Below are positions 9,501 through 21,500 of a stretch of DNA of 64,000 nucleotides, one piece after another (the first letter of the stretch is position 1; the number at the start of each line of letters is the position of its first letter). The position numbers and the translations under genes were made by a program. Under the pieces are notes generated by a model that was not told where the DNA came from, searched no databases, and saw only the letters and a list, made by a program, of their open reading frames with translations. The stretch lies in the NCBI GenBank assembly GCA_900470155.1, contig UBZT01000003.1:372001-436000 (forward strand), written 5' to 3'. This stretch comes from Hyphomicrobiales bacterium. Lineage in GTDB: Bacteria > Pseudomonadota > Alphaproteobacteria > Rhizobiales > Rhizobiaceae.

Positions 9501-12500
9501 TTTGGCAATCGCGTCAGTGAAATCCGTCTCCGACGATATGATCGGACGCGAATTGTACCAACCGTCGAGAGTTGAAACCAACTGGTTGTAGCTACTTGCT
9601 TCAAAGGCAACGGCATTGTCGCCGAACGCCACCAGCTCGATCTTCACGTCGCCCGTCGTGCTGTTAAACAGCTGCTGTGCTGCAGCCTTCACCCCGTTGA
9701 GCATCTGGGTGAGTTCCGGATTGTCGATGCTGCCGCTGAAGTCGAGCAGGAAGGCGACGTTGTAGTTTGCAGGCGGGACTGCGATGACGTTGGCCGTGTC
9801 ATTGCCGGCAACCGGCACGTCGTCAATCACGGTGATCGACGCGTCGAGCCCAACGGCGGTATCCGCGATCGGTCCGCCGGCATCCGTCACACGCACCAGA
9901 CCATCGAGCTTGATGGTGAGCGCGTCCTCTGTCGAGTTGATAGGATGGTCGATCGGCGCATTCAGCGTGAAGACATAGTCGCCGGTCGACGGATCGAGCG
10001 TCATTGTGAAGATCTTGGTGTCGCCAGCTCCATATGGAGAATTGCCGCCGTCGCTGTTGACATAGCCGATCAGGTTGCCGCCCTCGATGGCGAAATAGAC
10101 CGGCTTGTCGTCCGACGTCAGCGGCTGGTTTGCCGATGTGAAGACAGCCTTGTCGGCCGGCAGTTCGAAGGCGTAGGAGATTGCGCCATCCTTGCCGCCG
10201 ATGACCAGATCCCCGTAGGAGCCGGTCGAGACATTGCTCGTCAGGTTCAGATCGCCGCTGGTGTCGAGGTCGCCACCGGCCAGGCTTACCGTATCGTCGC
10301 GACCACCGGCTAGGCCATGTTCTTCCTCGACCGTGCCGGTCACTGCACCGCTCAGAACCAATGGTGCGCTGACATTCTTGATCGTGAAGTTGTAGGTCGT
10401 CTCCTGGGTATCGTTGTCACCATCCACGGCCTTGAGCTTGATGCTGACAGGCGTGTCTGTGGAGACCGCCGAGGCGGTAAAGGACCAAGTCTTGTTTTCG
10501 TTGACTGTCAACGTTCCCGAGCTTGTCGTGAATTCGACCGAGCCGTTGGTTGCAACATCGGCGAGATTGATGAATTTCGACACGCCGTCGAAGATCACTT
10601 CCAGCTGATTGACGCCGTCGGCGCCGGGATGGAAATTATAGCTTCCGTTGATCGTGGCGCCTTCGTTGATCTCGTTGAGGCCGGTTGCAAAGTTGAGGCT
10701 TGGTGTATCGTCGGACACTTCTGCCGAGATGACCGCACTGGCCGTATCGCCATCCGTATCCGTCGCGATCACGTTGATCTTGCCGAACTGGGCCAGATCG
10801 TCGCCCTGCGTTGGGTGCAGAGGGTAGTTGTCGCTGAGCGTCAGCTTCACTTCCACCTTGTTCTGCGCTGCAAGATCCGTCGCCACCAGCGTCAGGGTGG
10901 CGATCAGGATCCCGCCGATCTTGCCGGTGATTTCCGTGTCGGACACGCGGTTCCAGGTCAGCGCATTGCTGAGCTGGCTGAGGTCTGTCGAGAAGGCTGC
11001 CGAGACAAAGGCGTCGGAGCCGGCCCCGAAGGTGATCGTCTCGCTGTCTGACGTTGTCGCATTGCTTGTCAGACCCGAGTCATCGACCTGCAGGAAGGTG
11101 ATCGCATTGCCAAGTCCTGTCGGATTGGCGCCGTCCGTGATCGAGATCTGCTGCGTGCCGGTCGCCTGGTCGCCGTCACCATCCGTCAGCGTGTAGCTGA
11201 AGGATGTTGCTGCGGCCGCAGCGTTGTTGACCTGCGCGCTCGGGTCGAGGGTCCAACTGCCGTCGGCCTTGAACGTATAGGTGCCGAACGAGGTGACCAC
11301 GGTTGCCGCACTACCGTCAGTCGGGATAGCAACGGTCTGAGTGCCGTTGCCATCGCCCACCGTGACAGAAGTCAGGCTCCCGCCGTCAGCACCCAGTTCG
11401 TTCAACTGGATGACATTGCCGCTGAACAGCGATGCATCTTCCGCAATCGACAGGGCTGCGGAGTCGATGATCGTCGGGCTGTCGTCGTCGACCTGGATGA
11501 CGATCGCGGCCGATGCCACATCGCCATCATTGTCGGTGACATCATAGCCGAAGCTGAGCGTGAGGTTGTCCTCGTAGCTCGTCTCGGCTGTGGCCGTCGA
11601 TGGGTCGTTGATCAAGGCGTGCACCAATGGCAGCACCAGAACCATGGTATAGCTGCCATTGGAGGCCATTGTCAGGGTATAGACAGTCTTCGGGCCGGTA
11701 TCGGTTGCAATGGTGCCGACATAGGCGCCGCCCTGGCCGTTGGCCGTCCAGGTCGAGGTGACCGCATAAGCCTTGCCCTGATAAAGCGCCTGCAAGGCTT
11801 GGCTCGCGCCGGTTTCGTCCTTGGCAGTCACGCCGGTCACGGCCACGGACTTCAACCCATCAGCACCTGCAGTGATCGCGATCTTGCCGCTGACGCTGGT
11901 GACGGCCCCTGCCGCATCGCCCTGGCCGCCGGGGATTCCTCCGAACAGCGCCTCGTCATCGATGATGGCGGCCTTCAGGCTGACATCATCGATAAATGCA
12001 CCCAATGTGTCCGATGTGCCGGTGCCTTCGAAGGCAAGCACAGCCGAGGAACCGGTTGCGGTGACCGAGATGGTGATCTTCTGCCAGCCGGGTTCGGCCG
12101 ACTGCGGATCGATCTGGTAAACGGGATTGCCGTCGAAATAGACCTTCACACCACTGGTGTTGTTGCCGTCCGGACGTTCCGAATACCAGAAGGTCAGCTC
12201 ATAGGTCTTGCCCGCTTCAAGTCCGCTGACCGTCTGCTGGATTGTCGCGTTGCTGTTGCCGGTGTTCGGGTCGCTATCCAGTTCGACCTTGATGTCGCCG
12301 GAATGTGCGGCGAGGCCGCCGACATTGCCATTTTGCAGTTCGAACGGAACGCTGTTTGCCGAGGACCAGCCGGTAACACCGGTGGTGGTGGTGAAATTGC
12401 CAGCCGTGACGCCGGGATTGATCTCGAAGCCGCCGTTGACGATCAGTTCCGCCCCCTGGGCATCGCTGCCGATCGTGGATGGCACGTCGTCGACCACGGT

Positions 12501-15500
12501 AACCGTGACTGAGGCGGTTGCCGTATCACCATCGGTGTCGGTTGCGACAACCGTGATACCCGTCAGCGTGACATTGTTTTCACCACTGGCATTGGCATGC
12601 GGGAAATTGTCCGTCAGCTCGACATTGACCGATGCGGTACCGCTGGTACCGGCGGCGATGACCGAAGCAGGTGCCGTCAGAGTGACAATGATCGCCTGGG
12701 CGCCGTTGATCGAACCGATCAGCTGTGTGGCGCCATTGGCGGCCCAGACGATATCGTTGCCGCTGACGCCGTCGACTTCAACGGTGATGCCGGCGGTGGG
12801 ACCGAAGGCGTAGCTGACCAGATTGTCGGAGCCTGCGGTGAAGCCGACCGTGCCGGCCGAAGTTTCGACATCGGTGGCCGAAGCGGTGCCGGTTGCGCCG
12901 GCGGTGCCGAGGCCTTCTTCGTCGACGGTCAGGGCGAGCGGATTGTTCGCACCATTGGACGTCGTGGGGACGGCGCCGTCCTCAATCGAGATCGACTGGA
13001 CTGCAATGGCGGTGTCGCCATCGCCATCGGTCAGGGTGTAGGTGAAGGAGCCGTCCACTGCCTGGGCATTGCTCAGGTTGCTGGCCGCCTGGAATGTCCA
13101 GCTGCCGTCGCTCTTGAAGCTGTAGGTGCCATAGGCGGTGTTGACCGGCGTCGTGCCGCTCGCCGCGATCGCATAAGCCTGGTCGCCGATCGTCACCGAC
13201 GTCAGTGTGCCGCCATCGGATCCTTGCTGGTCGTTGGTCAGGACATTGCCGCCGATCTGGGTACCGGCCTCGATAGCGATCTGGGCGAGGTCGTTTGTGG
13301 CAATCGGACCATCGTCATCGAATGCAAACTGCGATGTCGACGTGTCGATCAATGTCACGGTTGCAGACGAGGTATGACTGTCTGCATCGGCATCCTTGAT
13401 TGTCGACGTGTAGGTCAGCCCGATCGAGACACCCTGTGTGGCAAGACGGAGGACCGTGGCAGCGTCGAACTGGTTGCTGTCGGAACCGTGGTTGATGGCT
13501 TCGTAGAGTGTTGTCTTCAGCTGTGCCGTGGCCCCAGTGCCAACAATCTCGATCTTGAACACAAGACCGTTTGCCGCATCGCGCCCGACCAGAGCACCGC
13601 TCTCGAACGAAAGCGTGATTGCGCCGCCATTCGTAGCCGTGAGGTTGGTGGCAAACGGCCCGGAACCACCGATGGCCGAGAAGCTGAACGCGCCGGAAAC
13701 GCTGCCCGCGCCATCGGTACCGTAGTCCGAGGTCACGTTGAACAGGCTGGCAAGGCCGCCGGTAACGCTTGTCGTCACCTGGGCCAGGACGCCGGATGCA
13801 TCGTCGGTATTGCTGTTGCTGCCGGCTTCGATTTCGCCGCCATTGTAACGATCTGCTCCGACGGTCTCGTCGAGTTCGGTCGAAAGGCTGGCTGCGGCAT
13901 TGGCGTTGGCTGTGACCGTGATCTGCGGGCCATCGTCCTCGAACGTGACGACCGTGCTGTTGTGGTCGATGATCTCGATCGTCTCGCTGTCGGACGCGGT
14001 GTCGCCGTCGCCGTCTGTTGCCGTGACTGTGAGATTGATCGACAGACCGGCATCATCATCTGCCAGCATCAATTCGCGGGCATCGTCGGGATTGCTGCCA
14101 TCCGGATGGGCAATCGGCAGATATTGCGTGACGACGAACTGCGTCGTGCTGGCGCTGCCGGTCAGCTCGATCTTGAGAACGATGTAATCGTCACTGGTCG
14201 TGTTGGTATCGTGGCCGATCTTGCCGATCAGGACGGTGTCGCTGATCTTGTAGAGCCAGATCGTCTGGCCGGGGTCGGCAGGGCCATTGGCGTTGTACCA
14301 CGGCGATCCGACGGTGTTGGCGACCTTGAGATTGGTTTCGACGCCGGTGCTGGAGCCGCTGCTGAGTGTCTGCCCATTAGAGCCCTTGAGAACAAAGCTG
14401 AAGGCCGATGTGATCGTGCCACCATCCACGCCAGTCGAGGCATCGACGGCGAAGAGTTCCGACACCGAGGTGCCGGCCGCAACCGTCGGTGTTGCCATGC
14501 TGCCGATGGCCACCGCCTGTGCCAGGTTCGTCGTCGCCACCCATTCGGTGTTTGGCGTATTGTCATCCGGCAAGCCGCCAGGTGTCGTTTCGTCGAGCCG
14601 GATCAATGATAGCGAAACATTGTCGACATCATTGACGGTGACAGAGGGGCCGTCATCCAGGAAGCGGATCTGCTGTGAGACATCGACTGTTGCCGTGTCG
14701 GTATCACCATCGGAATCGGTGATCGTCAGGGTCACCTTGACACTGTTGGCGAGCAGGGTTTCCTGCTGCGGGTTGGGGCTGTCATTCGGAGACGCGTCGC
14801 CTGAACCGTAACCGTTGTCATTGCTCTCGTTGTTGTCGCCCCGGTCGTCATGTTTGATCGACAGATATTGCGCGAGCGCCAGGTGACCATTCTGGTCGAC
14901 GACGATCGCGAATGCGACCGCGCCGGTTGCGCCACCAACGCGGCCAACCACCACGTCACCGATCGTATAGAGACGGATATCGGTGCCTTCGGTTGTCTTG
15001 AGGCCTGAGAGGGCGCCTTCGACGATCGTCAGCGACAGCTTGAAGACGGCTGCCGAAGCATCCGCTCCGACGTCCGAGCCCGATGTCGAGACAATGTTGT
15101 CTGCACTATAGGCATAGCCGATCACCGGGGCATTCGAGATGCTGCTGGTCCCGGAGGCATGCGGATCGTCACCCGTAACGCGTGGATTGGTATTCTCGAT
15201 GGAGGCGAAGAGCTGACGCACCTCGGCGGAGAGTTCCGAGCCGAGTTTGTCATTGGCACCGCCAGCCGTCTGAATTGCGGCGGTCTCATCATGGATGACA
15301 TATTCACCAGAGTCGATCCTAAGCACGGCTTGCGGTACATCGTCGATGATCTTGATCTCGAAGCTGCTGCCGAGGTTGACGGTGTCGCCGTCACTGTCCC
15401 TGGCTTCGATGATATCGCCGAAGCGAATGGCTTCGATGACGGTTTCACCGGAGCGCAGCTGCGTGTTCTCGTCGGCGCCACTGGCCGGCGCCTTGTGATA

Positions 15501-18500
15501 CAGTTCGTCGAACAGCCGGAATTCATAGGCGCCGGATGCGGTGTTGATGCGAATTTCGAAGACCGGATTGGCAGAATTGCCCGGCGTCGCAGCATCCGCT
15601 TCGCTTGCCGTAATGATCAGCCATCCGTTTGCGCTGGTCTGCACATAGGTCAGAGGCAGAGCCGAAGGCTGGCCGTTGACCGGCTGATTGGATGTCAGGT
15701 TGAGCGCCTGAAGATAGGCGATGGCATTGCTGGTGAAGTGGAAGGTTGCCACATCATCGGCGCCGGAATTCACCAGGCCAGCCAGGCTGCCCTTGACGAT
15801 CGCGCCACCGGCGTTCTCGGTGTAGGAATTGTCGCCGTCATTCTCCGGATCGTAGTAGTACTGGCCGTGTGGCGATGTGCCTTCCGACCAGTTGGTGTCG
15901 ATGTCGTCCTCGTTGACCTTGACCGAAATCGTCGAGCCGGTGAGGCTCGGGCCGTCATCGGCGAACCGGACATTGCCGCCCAGATCGATGGAGAGGGTCT
16001 TCGAGTCCGTATCGCCATCCTTGTCGGTCGCGGTGACAGTTGCTGTCAGCGACACGAGGTTGTTGGCGAGCGTGGCAAACTGCGTGTCGAAGCCGGAACT
16101 TGAGCCGGGCTGCTCATGGTCGATGGTTTCCATCTGGGTCAGGGTGATCTGACCGGAGCCGTTGACCGAGAGCGAGAAAACCGCCTTGGCGATCGCTTCA
16201 CTTTCGACCGACGTGGTCGAGCCATAGATGATGCCGTTGATCTCGAAGAGATTGATCTGCTTGCCATTGCTGTCGAGGCCGGAATCCGTGCCGTCGGCAA
16301 CCTTGAGCGAGAGGACGAAGGTCTTGACCGACGTGCCGCCATCCGAACCGAGATTGACGGTCGAGACAAATGCACTGCCGAAATCCGCTATTGATACGCT
16401 TGTGTCGCTGAGGTTGCCGATCGTTTGTGCGTCCTGCGTTGTCAGCAGAACCGTTGCTTCCGAGGCGATCGTCAGCGTGACGATCGGACCGTCATCTTCG
16501 AAGCGAACGCGACCGGAAATATCGGCAGACTTGGTGATGTTGTCGCCGTCGCCATCGGTTGCCGTCACGCTGGCCGACAGGATACCGGGATTCAGATGCA
16601 CCGCATCGTCGGCATTATTGGGGTTCGGATTATAGAGCGAGACATACTGCGCGATCGTGACCACGCCGCTGCCATTGATATGCACGGCAAAGGCGGCCTT
16701 GTCCGTCGATTGCACGCCGTTGCCGTTGTCATCGTAGACGCCGACGATCCGGCCCGAAGCATCCTTGAAGAGATAGATATCCTTGCCTTCGGTGGTTTTC
16801 AGGCCCGAGGCGACGCCATTGGCAGACAGCGTCAGCGCATAGGCAAGCCCGCCGCCGATGGCAGCACCGTCGGCGCCAAAATCGACATTGACGTTGACGA
16901 TGGAGCTGGACCCTTGCGCATATTGCGCCGTCATGTCCGGATCGATGCCGGCATTGACGTCATTAAACAGCGACTGCACGCCTATCACTTCGTCGGAGCC
17001 GCCATCCGAACCAGCGGTTTCGTCGATGATGATTGCGTCGCTGAGCGAGATGTTGGACAGGTATGTGCCGGTGTTGTCGCCGGTAGTTCCGATTTCGCGG
17101 AAGGTGACAGTGTTACTGCCGCCCGCCGCCGTTACGACGACCGAGATCGTCTGCATCAGGCCGCTTTGTGGATCGAAGGTGCCGACAGAGACGCCGTTCC
17201 ACAGCACTTCGAGCTTGGCGGTACCGGCCGATCCGTCACCGGCCTTGCCGATCTCGAAGGTGAGTTCGTAGGTTTCGCCGGATGTCAGACCTGTCACAGC
17301 CTGGGTGATCTGCAGGTTGCCCGGAGACGCTTCCAGATCGACCATGGCATTGTTGGTCGGGCTATCGGCACCGCGATAGCCGTCGCCAACCTTTTCCAGC
17401 TGGATCTGGGATGCACCGCCGACGGCCGACGCGGCGACTGTCCATGCCCCGGCCGTCGTACCGACGACAACGCCGCTGCCAGCGCCCCATTCGTTGTTGT
17501 TCGGCGTGAAGCCGTCGAAGAACAGGCCGTTGCTGACGGCCTGCGGAGCCGAGACGTCCAGTTTCGGGCCATCGTCGTCGAAGGAGACGATCGAAGTGTT
17601 GGCGTTGATCAGTGTGATTGTGGCCGAATCGTCCTTATCGTCGCCATCGGCATCGGTGCGCTCGACTTCATACTTGAGACCGATCGTGACATTGCCTGTG
17701 ACCTTCAGGATTGTCTCGGCATCGAAGAGGTTGCCATCGGAGTGTTTGATCGCCTCATACAGCGTCGTCTGCAACTGCGCCGAGGCGCCGGAGCCGATGA
17801 TCTCGATCTTGAAGACGGTATTGTTCTGCATGTCGCGGCCAGTGATGGTGGAACCGCTAACGAAAAGCCGGATATTGCCGCCATCGGTGGCCTGCAGGTT
17901 CGTGGCGTAGCCATTGTTGCTCCAGCCCGAAGTCACAAAGCTGAGCGTGCCGGTTGTGGTGCCCGGGCCGTCGGTGCCGTAGCTGCCGCTGACGGTGAAC
18001 AGGCTGGCAAGGCCGCCGACAAGGCTTGTGGTGACCTGAGCGATACCCGGGCCGGCATCGTCGGTATTGGCATTGCCGCTCGCATCTTCGACTTCAGCGC
18101 CATTGTACCGGTCGGCACCCTGCGTCTCGTCGAGCTCTGCAAGCAGCAGCGCCGCAGCATTGGCGTTGGCCGTCACATCGACCGTTGGTGCGTCGTCCTG
18201 GATTGTCACGACGGTTTCGTATCTGTCGATCAGCTTGATCGTCTGGCTGTCGCTTGCCACGTCGCCATCGCCATCGGTGGCGGTGACCGTAAGTTTGACC
18301 GACAGGCTTGCATCATTGTCGCGCAGATTGAGCGACGCGCTTTCGTCATCATCGTTGCTGTTAGAATGGGAAATCGGCAGATACTGGCTGACGACAAATT
18401 TCGGATCAGAGGTCGAGCCCGTGAGTTCGATCTTCAGAGCGATGAAATCATCGCTTGTGTCGGCCGTGCCGACGCCGATGCGCCCGATGATCAGTGTGTC

Positions 18501-21500
18501 GCTGACCTTGTAGAGCCAGATGGTCTGGCCAACTGCACTGAGGTTGTCGAAGGCGGAACCCAGGACATCGGAGACCCGCAGCGTCGTCTCGACACCGACG
18601 GAAGAACCGTTGCTGACAAGGTTGCCGCCCGCATCGCGCAGATCGAAGCTGAATGCCTTTGTGACCACAGCGCCATCGGCACCCTGGCTGACGGAGACGC
18701 TGAACAGCTCGGCGATGGACGTGCCATTGCCCGGTCCCGTGGCTGCCGTGGACTGGATGCCAATGGCCTGCGCTGCGTTGATATCGGTGGTGGCGGTCCA
18801 GGCGCTTGTGCCGGTGTTGTCGTTCGGGTTGCCGCCGGGAGTGGTTTCATCGAGAACCACGGTCGAAAGATCGGCGTTCCAGACGTTGTCGACGCTGACC
18901 GACGGGCCGTCGTCGAGGAAACGGATCTGGTGCGAGATATCGACGGGCTCAGAACGAACCGTATCGCCATCGGAATCGGTGATTGTCAGGACCGCCTTGA
19001 TTGCGCCGCTGGCAATAGTCTGCTGCACCGGATTCGGATCATTGTCCGGGGCCGCGTCATTGCTGCCCGAACCATTGTCGTTGCTTTCGTTGAAATCACC
19101 TGCGTCGTCATGCTTGATCGACAGATACTGCGCGATGGCGGCATGGCCGTTCTGGTCGATGGCAATGGCAAAGGCGACAGCGCCGTTAGGACCGCCAACG
19201 CGACCGACGACCAGATCGCCGGCCTTATAGAGAAGGATGGCCGCGCCCTCGGTCGTCGACAGGCCGGATGGCGTACCGTCGATGACTTCCAGAGTCAGTT
19301 CATAGGCGTCGGCGGGTGCGTCGGCACCGACACCAGAGCCCTGGTTGGTGACGATATGGTCTTCGCTATAGGCGTAGCCGATGACCGGCTTTCCGGAAAG
19401 CGCGCTGACGGAATCCGAGTGCGGGTCGTCGCCGGTGGCATTGCTGAGTTCCAACGCCCTGAACAGGTTGCGCACTTCGCTTGGCAGCGAGAGCGAAGCC
19501 GTGTCGTCAGCCTGATTGCCAGTGCTTTCGTCAATCGTCACAAATTCGCCGGACCTCGTCTCCAGCTTGGCGACCGGTACGTCATCGATGACCTGGATCT
19601 CGAAGCTGTCACCGAGGGTGACGCTGTCGCCATCGCTGTCAGTGACCTTGATGATGTCGCCGAAGACGATGGCATCGATCGTGCCGTTCCCGGACACCAG
19701 TGCCGTATTCTCGTCGGCGCCGCTTTCGGGGGTTTCGTGGTAGAGCTCATCGAACAGGCGGAATTCATAGGCACCGGTCGTCGAATCGATCCTGAGTTCA
19801 AATACGATGTTGGAGCTGTTGGTGCTGCCATTGCCGGGCGCATCGGGCTCGATGCCCTTGATGATCACCCAGTTGCCGGACGTGGATTGTGTGTATGTCA
19901 GTGCCAGAGCGATGTTCTGGCCGTTGACCATTTCATTGGTGCTTAGGCCAAGGCCCTGCAGATAGGTGAGCGCATTGGCGGTGAAGCCATAGGTGAACGG
20001 TGTGTCGGCACCCTGCACAAGCGTTGCCAGGCTACCGGTGACGATTGCCGGATCGTCGGGGCCTGAGACGACCTCGGTATGGGAATTGTCGCCGTCACTG
20101 TCAGGATCAGCCTGATTTGCGCCATGCGGCGACGAGCCGTCGGACCAGCTGGTATCGATGTCGTCTTCGTTGATGATTGTCGAGATCTTGGTGCCGATCA
20201 GTCGCGGGCCGTCATCGGCAAAGCGGATATTGCCGCCAAGGTCGATCGTTGCCGACTTGACATCCGTGTCGCCGTCCTTGTCGGTGGCAGACACAGTGGC
20301 GGTGAGCGAGACAAGATTGTTTGCCAGCGAGGCAAGCTGCTCGTCGTAGCTGGAACCGGAGCCAGGCAGCCCATGATCGATCGACTGGAATTGTGTCAGG
20401 GTCACGATACCATCGCCATCGACAGTCAGCGAGAACACGGCCGTGCTGATCGCCTCTGCTTCCGAACTGGATGTCGAACCGTAGATCACACCGTTGATCT
20501 CAAACAGATTGACCTGCAGCCCTTTGCTGTCGAGGCCGGAATCCAAGCCGTCCGCACCGGTCAGGCTAAGGACATAGCTGGTGCTGCTAGACGCCATACC
20601 ATCAGCGCCATAGGCAATGGCAGACGAAAAGACAGAGCCGAAGTTTGCAGTTGATACGGCGGTATCGCTAAGCGCGCCAATCGTTTCGGCATCCTGGGTT
20701 GTCAGCGTGATCGCGGTGTCGTCGCCAACGTTCAACGTGACGATCGGACCGTCGTCCTCGAAGCGGATCCGCCCCGAAATGTCGGCGGATTTCGTCACCG
20801 AGTCATTATCGGCATCCGTCGCTGTGACCGTTGCCGACAGAATTCCAGACGCCAGGTGAACAGCGTCGTCCGCGGTGGATGCATCTGGATTGAAGAGTGA
20901 CACATACTGCGCCACCGTGACGATGCCGCTGCCGTCGATATGCAGGGCAAAGGCGACCGGGTCGCTCGAAGACACACCGTTGTTGTCGGCGTCAAAGACG
21001 CCGATCACCAGGCCATCGGCATTCTTGTAGAGATAAATGTTCTGGCCGTCGGTGGTCTTCAGGCCTGAGTCGACGCCGTCTGCCGACAGGGTGAAGGCAT
21101 AGGCAAGACCACCACCGGCTGCGGCACCATCGGCACCAAAAGCTACATTTACCGTGACGACCGAGCCTGTGCCCTGAGCAAATTGCGCCTCCGGCATATC
21201 GGCATCGATACCGGCATTGACGCCGGAAAACAGCGATTGAACGCCGGTCAGTTCGTCGGATCCGGCATCGATACCGGCGGTCTCGTCGATGATGATCGCG
21301 TCGCTGAGCGAGATGTTGGAGAGGTAAGTGCCGGTATTGTCGCCCGCGGCGCCAATTTCACGGAAAGTCACCGTATTGCCGCCATTCGCGGCCGTGACGA
21401 CGATTGAGATCGTCTGAAGCGCGACGGACGACGGGTCGAACACACCAACGGAAACACCGTTCCAGAACACTTCCAGCTTGGCGCTGCCTTCGGAGGCATC

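Noticed and set aside
12597..14609. Plus-strand open frame of 670 codons opposite the adhesin gene
   Set aside because: Same reason: a shadow of the repeat-coding strand, rich in Arg/Asp/Cys without recognisable motifs.
16425..19946. Plus-strand open frame of 1,173 codons opposite the adhesin gene
   Set aside because: It is antisense to the repeat region. Its composition is a by-product of the repeats' codon usage and high third-position GC, and no protein family or ribosome binding site is apparent.
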